A stretch of DNA of 64,000 nucleotides, taken from NCBI RefSeq assembly GCF_030580655.1, contig NZ_JAUQTB010000003.1, positions 434,001 to 498,000 of the forward strand, read 5' to 3'. Numbering within the stretch: position 1 is the first letter of the stretch; every line of letters starts with the position of its first letter. Shown here piece by piece: positions 43,367-52,778 of this stretch. This DNA comes from Paenibacillus lacisoli. GTDB taxonomy: Bacteria > Bacillota > Bacilli > Paenibacillales > Paenibacillaceae. The position numbers and the translations under genes were made by a program. Below the pieces are notes generated by a model. That model saw only the letters and a program-made list of their open reading frames with translations. It was not told where the DNA came from and searched no databases.

Positions 43367-44932
43367 ATGACAACAATCAACGGCAGCAGCTTACTGCGTG
43401 TAGGCGGCTTGGCTTCAGGCATGGATACAGACAGTATTGTTAAACAGCTGATGTCTGCTCAAAAAATCCCTCTCGATAAGTTGAATCAGCAGAAACAGCT
43501 CCTGGAATGGAAACGGGACGCTTATCGTGATATAAACAGTAAACTGGTTGATTTCCGAGTTAACAAAATTTCGAGTTACCGGAGCTCTACAGCAATGGTT
43601 ACTCAGAAAGCCGTTGTAAGTGGCAACACGGATGCCGTTTCTGCCAAAGCAGGTGGCGGTGCTAATGGAGTAGCCATGTCTGTAGAGGTCTCTTCTCTTG
43701 CAACTAAAGAAACGGTAAAAGCAGCTAATACTTTAACAGCTGGCGGAAAATCTGCATTATTGACAACCAAGCTGAGCGATTTGGCATCTTATAATTCGTC
43801 TGACTTTACTGCAGCTACATCGGCAGATGGTAAGACAACATATTCGGCAACAATCATGATTAAGGTTGGTGCGGATACGGATGCTGATGCGCTCAAGGTG
43901 GATATTACATCAGAAGATACAGTCGCCTCAGTTATCAATAAGATTACAAGCGGAACCAATTCCAGGGTAACGGCTGTCTATGACGAAGTAAGTGGTCAGT
44001 TTTCTATCAAAGCTAAAAATTATGGGGAAAATAACGATATAACAGTTAGCGGCCTGTCCGCTACACTCGGAGTTTTTACCCAATCTGTTAAGGGAGCATC
44101 GGCCAAAGTTACAGTGACTACGGATGAAGGTTCTCAAACGTATACGCCTAGTTCCAATACGCTCACGGTTAACGGGGTAACACTCACGCTAAACTCGACG
44201 AATGAAGGGTCACCTTCTAAAATTACAACGCAGTCAGATCCTTCGACGGCTGTGGAAACAATTAAATCATTCGTTAAGGATTATAACGATCTAATCGCAA
44301 CATTAAATACAAAAATAGGCGAGGCAAAGTATAGGGACTATGTTCCTCTGACTGATGAGCAGAAGAAGGATATGAGTGAAGACGACATCAAACTTTGGAA
44401 TGAAAAGGCCCAAAGTGGACTTCTGAAGGGTGATGATATCCTAACATCAACAATCAGCATGATGCGCGGCATCATAACGGAAGCTTTAGGCGGAGGATCC
44501 GTCAACCTGGCTTCCATGGGGATTACAACAGGACAATATTTTGAGAATGGTAAGTTATATGTAGATGAAGCCAAGCTGACAAAGGCTATTGAATCAAATC
44601 CTGAAGGTGTAACTTCTTTCTTCCAGGGCACTGCTGCTACTTCGACAAAGAGCGGGCTTTTCAATAAATTTTATGACAAGCTTAATGGCGTGCTTGATCA
44701 GATTTCCAAGAAAGCCGGTACATCCAAACTTTCCTCTGATACGACTAAGGCGTACTTGCCTGAAAGTCTGATGGGCAAGGAATTAAAAGAGTATAATAAG
44801 CGGATTTCCACCCTGCAGGACCGCTTGAATGATATGGAAACCAGATATTATAAGCAGTTCACGGCAATGGAACAGGCATTAAGCAATTTTAATAACCAGT
44901 CGGCCAGTTTAACCAACTTCTTGAATGGTTGA
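43367..44932 (+). CDS. fliD: Flagellar filament cap protein FliD
   Basis: 521 aa, ATG behind TAAGGAG. FliD_N signature LRVGGLASGMDTDSIVKQLM with IPLDKLNQQKQLLEWKRDAY, and FliD_C with VKDYNDLIATLNTKIGEAKY and the C-terminal coiled coil ending NFNNQSASLTNFLNG. It caps the growing filament and promotes flagellin folding. Exported through the flagellar system, with FliT as probable chaperone. Confidence 0.96.
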   Translation: MTTINGSSLLRVGGLASGMDTDSIVKQLMSAQKIPLDKLNQQKQLLEWKRDAYRDINSKLVDFRVNKISSYRSSTAMVTQKAVVSGNTDAVSAKAGGGANGVAMSVEVSSLATKETVKAANTLTAGGKSALLTTKLSDLASYNSSDFTAATSADGKTTYSATIMIKVGADTDADALKVDITSEDTVASVINKITSGTNSRVTAVYDEVSGQFSIKAKNYGENNDITVSGLSATLGVFTQSVKGASAKVTVTTDEGSQTYTPSSNTLTVNGVTLTLNSTNEGSPSKITTQSDPSTAVETIKSFVKDYNDLIATLNTKIGEAKYRDYVPLTDEQKKDMSEDDIKLWNEKAQSGLLKGDDILTSTISMMRGIITEALGGGSVNLASMGITTGQYFENGKLYVDEAKLTKAIESNPEGVTSFFQGTAATSTKSGLFNKFYDKLNGVLDQISKKAGTSKLSSDTTKAYLPESLMGKELKEYNKRISTLQDRLNDMETRYYKQFTAMEQALSNFNNQSASLTNFLNG

Positions 44933-44950
44933 TAGGAAGGAGCAAATCAA

Positions 44951-45334
44951 GTGATTACTACTCCACAAGAGAAATATAGACAGGCTGCCGTTCAGACTTC
45001 TCCTGCCCAGCTGTTAATTATGCTATATGATGGCGCAATTCGTTTTGTCCGCGCCGGAATCAAGGGTATTGAAACAGAAGATCTTCAACTAATGAATATT
45101 AATTTTGTCAAAGCTCAAAAGATTATTAATGAGCTCAGCGTTACTTTGGATCGGAAATATGAAATCTCCAAAAACCTGTACAGCTTATATGAATATATGA
45201 CGTATCTTTTAATTCAATCCAACATGAAAAAGGATACCGCCGGGGCTACAGAGGCACTTGGATATTTAATGGATCTGCGTGAAGCATGGGTTGAAGCAAG
45301 TAAACTCGTTGCAGGTTCTTCTGAGGCTAACTAA
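44951..45334 (+). CDS. fliS: Flagellin export chaperone FliS
   Basis: 127 aa, GTG start behind AGGAAGGAG. FliS signature PQEKYRQAAVQTSPAQLLIM, LYDGAIRFVRAGI, and the helical bundle through LYEYMTYLLIQSN. It binds the C-terminus of flagellin in the cytoplasm. fliT begins 1 nt after its stop. Confidence 0.96.
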   Translation: MITTPQEKYRQAAVQTSPAQLLIMLYDGAIRFVRAGIKGIETEDLQLMNINFVKAQKIINELSVTLDRKYEISKNLYSLYEYMTYLLIQSNMKKDTAGATEALGYLMDLREAWVEASKLVAGSSEAN

Positions 45335-45335
45335 T

Positions 45336-45665
45336 ATGGAAAGTTCAGTAACAGCATTTTTAGAAAAAACGGAAGCTTTATCATCTCGTCTAGATAGTTG
45401 TACTTGGGAAGAGTTATCTCTGTTTGTACAAGAACGAGGAGAACTGGTAAGTTTGGTTCACGAGGGCAAGCTTGAATTAACTTCGAAAGTATCAGATGAA
45501 CTTGCTAGAATTTTATTCTATGATGAGCAAATTTCGAAGCAAATGAAAAAATATAAGCAAGAAGCAGCTCAATGGCTTGTCCAAAGGCAAACTTCCAAGA
45601 TACAAAGAAATGCATATGAACTGAATTACGCGCCAGACTCCATATTAATGGATAAAAAGAAGTGA
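45336..45665 (+). CDS. fliT: FliT-like flagellar chaperone
   Basis: 109 aa from ATG 45336; the frame is open from 45279 inside fliS but this start sits directly after the fliS stop. Small, helical and weakly conserved like FliT, with FLEKTEALSSRLDSCTWEEL and a basic C-terminus. Assignment rests mostly on position after fliS and on size; a terminator follows. Confidence 0.78.
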   Translation: MESSVTAFLEKTEALSSRLDSCTWEELSLFVQERGELVSLVHEGKLELTSKVSDELARILFYDEQISKQMKKYKQEAAQWLVQRQTSKIQRNAYELNYAPDSILMDKKK

Positions 45666-45677
45666 ATATTGTCGAAG

Positions 45678-45701
45678 AGCCCTGGTTACCCAGGGCTTTT
45701 T
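45678..45701 (+). terminator. Intrinsic terminator after fliT
   Basis: Perfect stem AGCCCTGG / CCAGGGCT with a TTAC loop and a short T run. Confidence 0.9.
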
Positions 45702-45720
45702 AAATGACAGGAGGTCTACG

Positions 45721-48186
45721 ATGAAAACCAGTATGGTTGTATTAACTTATAATCAATTAGAATATACAAAACTCTGTATTGATAGTATACGCACATACAC
45801 AAGTCCAGAGACTTATGAAATCATTATCGTCGATAATTTATCTACAGATGGTACCAGGGAATGGCTGAAAGAACAGCCGGATCTTAAGCTCATTCTGAAC
45901 GATGAAAATCTTGGATTTCCAAAAGGATGTAACCAGGGTATAGAGGCAGCTACTGGAGAACTAATCCTGCTTCTAAATAACGATACAGTGGTTACTTCCC
46001 ATTGGCTTGATAATATGATTACTTGTTTAAACAGTAGTCCTGATATTGGTGCTGTTGGATGTGTAACCAATAATTGCTCCTATGGTCAGCAGATTTCCGT
46101 TCCTTATGATAACTCTGAGCTGGAAGCCATGCAGGCATTTGCTGCCGATTTCAATCAATCTAACCAAGAGCTTTGGGAGGAAAGATTAAAACTCGTAGGT
46201 TTTTGCTATCTTTTTAGAGCTGAAATTGCCAAGCAAATCGGTTTATTAGACGAAATATTCACACCGGGCAATTATGAGGATGATGATTACTCCATTCGTA
46301 TTCGCGAAGCGGGTTATCGATTAATGCTCTGCCGAGATACATTTATTCATCATTTTGGGAGTGTGTCTTTCAAACAAAAAGCAGTTCGGCTTAAACAGCT
46401 CCTTGCCAAAAACCGACAAAAGTTCATGGATAAATGGGGCTTTGATCCAGATGCACAGAAGATCAATTTTGGGGTCGTGGATCAGCTTCAGGAAAATCAT
46501 AAAAGTTTTGAAGAGTTTCGAGTTCTTGAAGTGGGCTGCCAGGCCGGTGGGAATCTGCAGCAGATCAGAAACAATTTTCCGAAGGCCAGCTTATATGGTG
46601 TGGAAAAAAATATAAATGCTGTACGTCTAGCAGACAAAATTGGAGAGGTGCAGCATGTTGCCGAATATACGGGAAGTCTGAATTATTCCGAAGCGTTCTT
46701 TGACGCTATTGTAATTGATGAAATTTTATGTGAGGTCATAGATCCTTGGCGTGTACTCGACGGATTAAGAAAATATCTGAAGCCTGACGGTATATTCATA
46801 TTCGGAATATATAACGCACTGCACTTCACCATTGTTGGGGATCTCTTAAATGGCAATTGGGACTATGAAGGAGACAGCCTTCTGGAGAAAAAGCATCTTC
46901 GCTTCTTTACTCTAAAAGAAATAAGGAAGCTGATGGCAAGAGCCGGTTTGGAAATCACGAATACGCTCGGCATTCCGTTTCATTATACGGATCCTGTTAC
47001 CATACAAAGCCTTTCCGGATTAATGCCGCCTGAATTAAAAAGTCAGCTTAACATTGCCGAATACATTGTAACTGCTAAACCAAGTGAACTCCCGGACATT
47101 CTTAAAGGTATACTCGATAATAGAGATAATACTAAAGAATTTTTTGAGAAGCTCAGTTCATATAATGACAAAACAATTATGGACTTTATTAAATTTACTA
47201 TCCCTCAGAATGAACAATTCGAATTGTTTAATATAACAGGTGTCGTTTTCTTTGAAAATGCCCAGCTGAAAAGGGTTCTTCCATATTTCGAGCAGGCTTT
47301 AGAAATCAATGATCAAGATAAAGAGATATTATTTAATACAGCTTACTTTTTGACATACCTCGGGGAATCCGAGCATGCAGAAGAATATATATCGAAACTG
47401 CGGGAAGTAGATAACGATTTGTTTTATCAATTTACAGAAATTTCATGTGCATCTATAATGGATGACCTGTCAAAACTTGAAGAGCAACCCCTCGTTTCTA
47501 TCGTAGTCAGAACAAAAAATAGACCGGAACTCTTGGCCAGATGTATTGAAAGCCTCAATAAGCAAATATATTCGAACATTGAAGTAGTAATTATTAATGA
47601 TGGGGGATCACCTGTCGATGAATTGATTGAAAAAGTTGAACACACTGTGCAATTCCACTCGAATAAGTCTTCTCAAGGAAGAGCTCATGCTTTGAAAAAG
47701 GGTCTTGAACTTGCAATAGGTAAATACGTCAATTTTGTTGATGACGACGATCTCTTATATCCGAACCATGTGGCTTTACTCGTACATGCATTAGTACAAG
47801 GCAATAACCATGTTGTGTATTCAGATGCAATGCTAAGAATTGAGGAAAAGGCCGGGGCTTTCTGGAGAGTGGTAGAGAAGAAAAAGGAATACTCAAGAGA
47901 TTTTGACGCTGAGCTCCTTCGTAGAACGAACTATGTACCCAATCTAACCGTTATGTTCGATAGGGAACTGGCGATTGAGGCAGGTGGAATCAATGAACAA
48001 TATCAAGTTCTTGAGGATTGGGACTTCTGGATCCGGCTCAGTCAACTGACGGAATTTTATCATCTTGCTCAACTAACCAGTGAGTACTCTCAGCGTATTA
48101 ATGGCGATAATGCTACCCAAGTGGAAGGACATACCTTTGCTGCAATACGTAATAAGATCTATAAAGAACAAAGTGTGATTTTTTAA
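45721..48186 (+). CDS. Multidomain GT2-methyltransferase-TPR-GT2 protein
   Basis: 821 aa, ATG behind ACAGGAGG. Domain order: GT2 (1-230; SMVVLTYNQLEYTKLCIDSI, LLLNNDTVV, GNYEDDDYSIRIREAGYR), a class-I SAM methyltransferase (about 262-420; RVLEVGCQAGGNLQQI, FFDAIVIDEIL, YLKPDGIFIFG), a TPR-like link (about 505-575) and a second GT2 (591-800; VSIVVRTKNRPELLARCIES, NFVDDDDLLYPNH, VLEDWDFWIRLSQL). Three catalytic modules in one chain could build and methylate a short glycan. Placement right behind fliT points to flagellin glycosylation. It lacks a visible promoter and may be reached by read-through of the fliT terminator. Confidence 0.87.
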   Translation: MKTSMVVLTYNQLEYTKLCIDSIRTYTSPETYEIIIVDNLSTDGTREWLKEQPDLKLILNDENLGFPKGCNQGIEAATGELILLLNNDTVVTSHWLDNMITCLNSSPDIGAVGCVTNNCSYGQQISVPYDNSELEAMQAFAADFNQSNQELWEERLKLVGFCYLFRAEIAKQIGLLDEIFTPGNYEDDDYSIRIREAGYRLMLCRDTFIHHFGSVSFKQKAVRLKQLLAKNRQKFMDKWGFDPDAQKINFGVVDQLQENHKSFEEFRVLEVGCQAGGNLQQIRNNFPKASLYGVEKNINAVRLADKIGEVQHVAEYTGSLNYSEAFFDAIVIDEILCEVIDPWRVLDGLRKYLKPDGIFIFGIYNALHFTIVGDLLNGNWDYEGDSLLEKKHLRFFTLKEIRKLMARAGLEITNTLGIPFHYTDPVTIQSLSGLMPPELKSQLNIAEYIVTAKPSELPDILKGILDNRDNTKEFFEKLSSYNDKTIMDFIKFTIPQNEQFELFNITGVVFFENAQLKRVLPYFEQALEINDQDKEILFNTAYFLTYLGESEHAEEYISKLREVDNDLFYQFTEISCASIMDDLSKLEEQPLVSIVVRTKNRPELLARCIESLNKQIYSNIEVVIINDGGSPVDELIEKVEHTVQFHSNKSSQGRAHALKKGLELAIGKYVNFVDDDDLLYPNHVALLVHALVQGNNHVVYSDAMLRIEEKAGAFWRVVEKKKEYSRDFDAELLRRTNYVPNLTVMFDRELAIEAGGINEQYQVLEDWDFWIRLSQLTEFYHLAQLTSEYSQRINGDNATQVEGHTFAAIRNKIYKEQSVIF

Positions 48187-48198
48187 ATATTTTTCTCC

Positions 48199-48241
48199 TA
48201 ACCCGTTTCACCTGTTTCAATATACAGGGAAGCGGGTTATT
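48199..48241 (+). terminator. Terminator-like hairpin after the multidomain glycosyltransferase
   Basis: AACCCGTTTCACCTG pairs with CAGGGAAGCGGGTT with minor mismatches; no T run follows. Confidence 0.45.
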
Positions 48242-48353
48242 ACTATATTGTAACTTCTATACAATCACCAGATTTCTTTGTCTATGATAACCGGCTGTGT
48301 TAGCAGCAGGATATTGCTGGAAAATAAATGAATTAAATCATTTTCTTTTCCAA

Positions 48354-48383
48354 TTGACAATGGATAACCTTGGGTGGTATAGT
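48354..48383 (+). promoter_or_regulatory. Sigma-A promoter of the cold shock gene
   Basis: Perfect TTGACA at 48354-48359, 18 nt, TATAGT at 48378-48383, 54 nt before the start codon. Confidence 0.7.
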
Positions 48384-48437
48384 CGGAATTGTGGACGAAA
48401 GTCTCACTTCATTTGATGACGAAGGGAATGTTAGTGC

Positions 48438-48635
48438 ATGCAAGGTAAAGTTAAATGGTTTAACGCAGAAAAAGGTTATGGTTTCATCGAGACTGCAGAA
48501 GGCGGCGACGTATTCGTTCATTTCTCCGCGATCCAATCTGAAGGTTTTAAAACACTGGAAGAAGGACAAGACGTGGAATTTGACATCGTTGAAGGCGCAC
48601 GTGGACCGCAAGCAGCTAACGTAATCAAATTATAA
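48438..48635 (+). CDS. Cold shock protein (CspA/CspB family)
   Basis: 65 aa. A single OB-fold cold shock domain with both RNA-binding motifs, KGYGFIE and VFVHF, and the start [23 protein letters not shown] has AAGGGA 10 nt upstream. It binds single-stranded RNA and acts as an RNA chaperone and antiterminator. It is monocistronic with its own promoter and terminator. Which Csp paralogue it is cannot be told. Confidence 0.96.
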   Translation: MQGKVKWFNAEKGYGFIETAEGGDVFVHFSAIQSEGFKTLEEGQDVEFDIVEGARGPQAANVIKL

Positions 48636-48700
48636 TCATCCCGGCAGTGCCGACCTACATATATGGTTAGATGGTTAGCAATTTAGACAACGCTAGCATG

Positions 48701-48728
48701 ACCCTGGGGAGTTTTCCTCAGGGTTTTT
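48701..48728 (+). terminator. Intrinsic terminator after the cold shock gene
   Basis: ACCCTGGGGA and TCCTCAGGGT form an imperfect hairpin followed by TTTT. The stretch from here to 49050 is AT-rich, has no gene, and holds a small dyad TGTCTT-AA-AAGACA (49009-49022). Confidence 0.75.
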
Positions 48729-49050
48729 CTTGGTGTTCGGAGCTAAGATAAACAAGCTGGCATCACGAAACTTTTCTGAAAATATGATATAACGATCAAA
48801 GTTTTGTATTGTTTGTTATAGTTGTGCGAAATAAAATTGATCAAAATGCTGGTTTTTTGTTGATATTTTCAATTGATATACGCTAAATTATTTCCTCAAT
48901 CGGCCTGTTTCTTAAATCCCCTGTCCTTGCTTACCCATCCTTTTTCATACTTACCCCTTTCCTCAGATATATACCGTTCAAATATAATTTGTTTCGATTT
49001 CACGGAATTGTCTTAAAAGACAGAAAGCCCTTAATTACTAGCAGGATGTT

Positions 49051-49079
49051 TTTACATGGGCTTAACAAAATGGTATAAT
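49051..49079 (+). promoter_or_regulatory. Strong promoter of hpf
   Basis: TTTACA (49051-49056), 17 nt, TATAAT (49074-49079) with an extended TG. A sigma-B or sigma-H element, known for this gene in B. subtilis, was not recognised. Confidence 0.75.
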
Positions 49080-49110
49080 GAACGTGTAAGAGTAAAGGAG
49101 GCTGACCTGT

Positions 49111-49668
49111 ATGAATACTACGATTCGTGGTTCACAGATTGAAGTCACAGAAGCTCTGAGAGAGTACGTCGATAAGAAGCTTAACCGGCTTGAGAAGTAC
49201 TTTGATGCCCCCCCAACCTCTGATGTAAATGTAACACTTAGTGCGAAGAGAGATATTCACACCGTTGAGGTAACGATTCCTTTGCCGGGCCTGGTGCTCC
49301 GTGCGGAGGATGAGAGTGATGACATGTATGCCTCGATTGACGCGGTTGTGAGTAAACTGGAACGTCAGATCCGCAAGCACAAAACCAAACTGAACCGCAA
49401 ATTCCGCAACGACGGTGGTTTGAAGACTCTGTTCGTAGACCAGCCTTCCAGCAGTGTAGCTGTTGAGGACGCTGAGGAAGAGAGCGATGAGCTGGAAGTC
49501 GTGCGCACGAAGCGGTTCCTGTTCAAGCCGATGGATGTGGAAGAAGCGATCCTCCAGATGAACATGGTAGGCCATAACTTCTTCGTATTCTCCAACATCG
49601 ATACGGAGCAGGTTAATGTCGTGTACAAGCGGAATGACGGTAAATATGGTCTGATTGAGCAGGACTAG
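49111..49668 (+). CDS. hpf: Long-form ribosome hibernation promoting factor
   Basis: 185 aa, ATG behind AAAGGAGG. N-terminal HPF/RaiA domain (1-100; IRGSQIEVTEALREYVDKKL, the basic KLERQIRKHKTKLNRKFR) and C-terminal dimerisation domain (about 125-185; VVRTKRFLFKPMDVEEAILQ, NMVGHNFFVFSN). Long HPF joins two 70S ribosomes into 100S dimers in stationary phase. The order flagellar genes-hpf-secA is as in B. subtilis (yvyD). Confidence 0.96.
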   Translation: MNTTIRGSQIEVTEALREYVDKKLNRLEKYFDAPPTSDVNVTLSAKRDIHTVEVTIPLPGLVLRAEDESDDMYASIDAVVSKLERQIRKHKTKLNRKFRNDGGLKTLFVDQPSSSVAVEDAEEESDELEVVRTKRFLFKPMDVEEAILQMNMVGHNFFVFSNIDTEQVNVVYKRNDGKYGLIEQD

Positions 49669-49772
49669 GTAGAGAAAGCTATTGAACTTCGCACCTGGCT
49701 GACTCCCGCTAGAGTTGTTGAGTTTATGAGATTTAGCACATATTAGATTCACTTTTAGTGATATTGTAATGA

Positions 49773-49805
49773 AGAGCCTGTTCCTTTGCTGGAGCAGGCT
49801 CTTTT
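49773..49805 (+). terminator. Intrinsic terminator after hpf
   Basis: AGAGCCTG-T-TCC pairs with GGA-G-CAGGCTCT, loop TTTGCT, then TTT. Between it and secA lies a second hairpin (49903-49926, CCATTAGA / TCTAATAGG with one bulge), with no gene. Confidence 0.85.
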
Positions 49806-49957
49806 CGGCGGCTTTTTAGTAGAGGAATAATCAAAGAAATGGGATGTTTTGGGTATGCTTCAAGGCTGACTGGTGCGAATCCGCAGGTGTATCGAAACTT
49901 ATCCATTAGATGAAGCGTCTAATAGGCTGTAGACGGGTTGGCAATAGGCCAAGTGTG

Positions 49958-49986
49958 TTGCGGCTTGTCTTACAAACTGTTACAAT
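49958..49986 (+). promoter_or_regulatory. Candidate promoter of secA
   Basis: TTGCGG (49958-49963), 17 nt, TACAAT (49981-49986). It would give a leader of about 130 nt before the secA start. Confidence 0.45.
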
Positions 49987-50122
49987 TTAGGCAAAGCAAC
50001 AATTGCAGCGGCAGGCATCAATCTGCCGTCACAATTCGATGAACTGGGCAGGATCAATTTCATGGACCCTTGAATTGTGTGAAATTGATTCTATTATTTG
50101 TTTTGCACGAAAGGGGTTAACC

Positions 50123-52630
50123 ATGTTAGGACTTGTTAAGAAGATTTTCGGCGACATGAATGAGCGTGATGTGAAGCGTCTCATGAAGACGGTCGATGTT
50201 ATTAATAAAATGGAACCGGATTTCGTTAAGTTATCCGATGAACAATTGAAAGGCAAAACAGCAGAGTTCCGTGCACGCCTTGAGAAGGGCGAAGATTTGG
50301 ACGAGCTGCTGCCGGAAGCCTTTGCTACGGTTCGTGAAGCCTCCAAGCGTGTGCTGGGCAAACGTCATTACGACGTCCAGCTGCTGGGCGGTATGGCTCT
50401 GCACGAAGGCAAGATTGCGGAGATGAAGACAGGTGAAGGTAAGACGCTGGTAGGGACACTGCCCGTTTACCTGAACGCTTTGCTCGGCAAAGGGGTCCAC
50501 GTTGTCACGGTCAATGATTATCTGGCACAGCGTGACAGTCAGGAAATGGCACAGATCTACAACTTCCTGGATATGACGGTAGGGGTTAACCTGAACGGTA
50601 TGGACCATTCCGACAAGCAGGAAGCTTACGCTTGCGATATTACGTATGGTACGAACAATGAGTTCGGTTTTGACTACCTGCGTGACAACATGGTCCTGTA
50701 CAAAGAGCAGATGGTACAGCGTCCGCTGTACTTCTGTATTATTGACGAAGTGGACTCCATCCTGATTGACGAAGCCCGTACACCGCTGATTATCTCCGGT
50801 CAGGCGCAGAAGTCGACGGAGCTGTATTTTGCAGCCGACCGTTTTGTGAAACGTCTGCAGAACGAAGAGGACTTTACAGTCGATATCAAGGTTAAATCTG
50901 TTGCGCTGACAGAGAAGGGTGTATCGAAAGCGGAGAAAGCCTTCGGGATTGAGAACCTGTATGACCAGAGTCATGTCACACTGAATCATCATATCGTACA
51001 AGCTCTCAAAGCGAACGTGATTATGCGCCGCGATGTGGACTATGTGGTAACAGAAGATGAAGTTGTGATCGTTGACGAATTTACAGGCCGTCTGATGGCA
51101 GGCCGCCGTTACAGCGATGGTCTGCATCAGGCGATCGAGGCAAAGGAAGGTATTGAAGTTCAGAATGAGAGCATGACACTCGCGACGATTACCTTCCAGA
51201 ACTACTTCCGTATGTATCGCAAGCTGGGCGGTATGACCGGTACAGCGAAGACGGAGGAAGAAGAATTTAAGAAAATTTACGGACTTGAAGTACTGCAGAT
51301 TCCGACGAACCGTCCGAACCAGCGTGTGGATAATCCCGATATTGTCTATAAGAGTGAAAAAGGCAAGTTCAACGCAGTCGTGGAAGCGATCGTGGAACGC
51401 CATGCGAAGAATCAGCCGATTCTCGTAGGTACGGTTTCCATCGAGAACTCCGAGCTGCTGTCTGAAATGCTGAAGCGCAAAGGCATCCGCCACCAGGTAT
51501 TGAACGCGAAGTACCATGCGGAAGAAGCGGAGATCATCTCCGGTGCAGGACAAGCCGGCGCCGTGACGATCGCGACTAACATGGCGGGCCGTGGTACGGA
51601 TATTCTGCTGGGTGAAGGCGTATCTGATCTCGGTGGACTGCATATCATTGGTACAGAGCGCCACGAATCGAGACGGATCGATAACCAGCTGCGGGGCCGT
51701 GCCGGACGCCAGGGTGACCCGGGATCAACGCAGTTCTATCTGTCTCTGGGCGATGAGCTGATGAAGCGTTTTGGCGCTGATAACGTTCTGGCTATGATGG
51801 AACGCCTGGGCTTCGAAGAAGACCAGCCGATTGAGAGCCGCATGATTACACGTGCAATCGAATCCGCGCAGAAGCGCGTAGAAGGCAATAACTTTGATGT
51901 TCGTAAAATCGTCCTGCAATATGATGATGTAATGAACCAGCAGCGTGAGATCATTTACAAACAGCGCCGTGAAGTTCTGGAATCCGAGAACATCAAGCAG
52001 ATCGTATTCGAGATGATTAAGCCTGTTATTGAGCGTGTAGTGGAAGCGCACTGCAGCGATGACATCCCTGAGAACTGGGAAGTGCAGGAGGTTGCTGATT
52101 ATGTGAACAGCAAGCTGCTGGACGAAGGCTCCATTACCCATGATGACCTGTGGGGCAAAGAGAAAGAAGAAATGGTTGAATACATCTACGACAAAGTGGA
52201 GAAACGCTACCAGGAACGCGAAGAGAAGATCGGTGAAGATCTGGTTCGCGAATTCGAGAAGGTTATCGTGCTCCGTGCGGTTGACAGCAAGTGGATGGAT
52301 CACATCGATGCGATGGATCAGCTGCGTCAAGGTATTCACCTGCGTGCATACGGTGGTACGGATCCGCTGCGCGAATATCAATTTGAAGGCTTCGAGATGT
52401 TCCATGCCATGATCGCCAGCATTCAGGAAGAAGTGGCTATGTACATTATGAAGGCTCAGATTGAGAGCAACCAGGAACGCCAGGCCGTGGTGGATGAGAA
52501 TCAAATCTCCAGCAATGGCGAACCTGCAGAGAAGAAACCGGTCCACGTGGAAGATCAGATCGGCCGGAACGATCCGTGCCCATGCGGCAGCGGCAAGAAG
52601 TATAAGCACTGCCACGGACAGGAAGAATAA
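50123..52630 (+). CDS. secA: Preprotein translocase ATPase SecA
   Basis: 835 aa from ATG 50123, behind AAAGGGG; the open frame from 50003 has no support. Walker [12 protein letters not shown] (near 101), DEAD motif [20 protein letters not shown] (near 206), [17 protein letters not shown] [26 protein letters not shown], and a C-terminal zinc motif [17 protein letters not shown]. It drives Sec export of proteins with signal peptides, including the S-layer and SLH proteins of this window. prfB follows as in B. subtilis. Confidence 0.99.
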   Translation: MLGLVKKIFGDMNERDVKRLMKTVDVINKMEPDFVKLSDEQLKGKTAEFRARLEKGEDLDELLPEAFATVREASKRVLGKRHYDVQLLGGMALHEGKIAEMKTGEGKTLVGTLPVYLNALLGKGVHVVTVNDYLAQRDSQEMAQIYNFLDMTVGVNLNGMDHSDKQEAYACDITYGTNNEFGFDYLRDNMVLYKEQMVQRPLYFCIIDEVDSILIDEARTPLIISGQAQKSTELYFAADRFVKRLQNEEDFTVDIKVKSVALTEKGVSKAEKAFGIENLYDQSHVTLNHHIVQALKANVIMRRDVDYVVTEDEVVIVDEFTGRLMAGRRYSDGLHQAIEAKEGIEVQNESMTLATITFQNYFRMYRKLGGMTGTAKTEEEEFKKIYGLEVLQIPTNRPNQRVDNPDIVYKSEKGKFNAVVEAIVERHAKNQPILVGTVSIENSELLSEMLKRKGIRHQVLNAKYHAEEAEIISGAGQAGAVTIATNMAGRGTDILLGEGVSDLGGLHIIGTERHESRRIDNQLRGRAGRQGDPGSTQFYLSLGDELMKRFGADNVLAMMERLGFEEDQPIESRMITRAIESAQKRVEGNNFDVRKIVLQYDDVMNQQREIIYKQRREVLESENIKQIVFEMIKPVIERVVEAHCSDDIPENWEVQEVADYVNSKLLDEGSITHDDLWGKEKEEMVEYIYDKVEKRYQEREEKIGEDLVREFEKVIVLRAVDSKWMDHIDAMDQLRQGIHLRAYGGTDPLREYQFEGFEMFHAMIASIQEEVAMYIMKAQIESNQERQAVVDENQISSNGEPAEKKPVHVEDQIGRNDPCPCGSGKKYKHCHGQEE

Positions 52631-52631
52631 T

Positions 52632-52654
52632 CCGGCAGGCCATCCGGCTGCCGG
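52632..52654 (+). other. GC-rich hairpin directly after the secA stop
   Basis: CCGGCAG pairs with CTGCCGG; no T run follows. It may stabilise the secA mRNA 3' end or pause the polymerase before prfB. Confidence 0.45.
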
Positions 52655-52778
52655 TTGAATAAGATGAAGTAACGAGCTCCTTTGAACAGGATATGGCCGC
52701 AGAGGGATCGGGAATCCGATCTGCCTGCGGTACATGCCGCTCAGAGGAGCTTATCTTAATGAAGAGGTGGAATTGTAC

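Noticed and set aside
49871..49888. GGTGCGAATCCGC, which recalls part of a cobalamin riboswitch
   Set aside because: No B12 box or other conserved helices nearby, and secA is not a cobalamin-controlled gene.
50231..51664. 477-codon minus-strand frame opposite secA
   Set aside because: Antisense shadow of a universally conserved gene.
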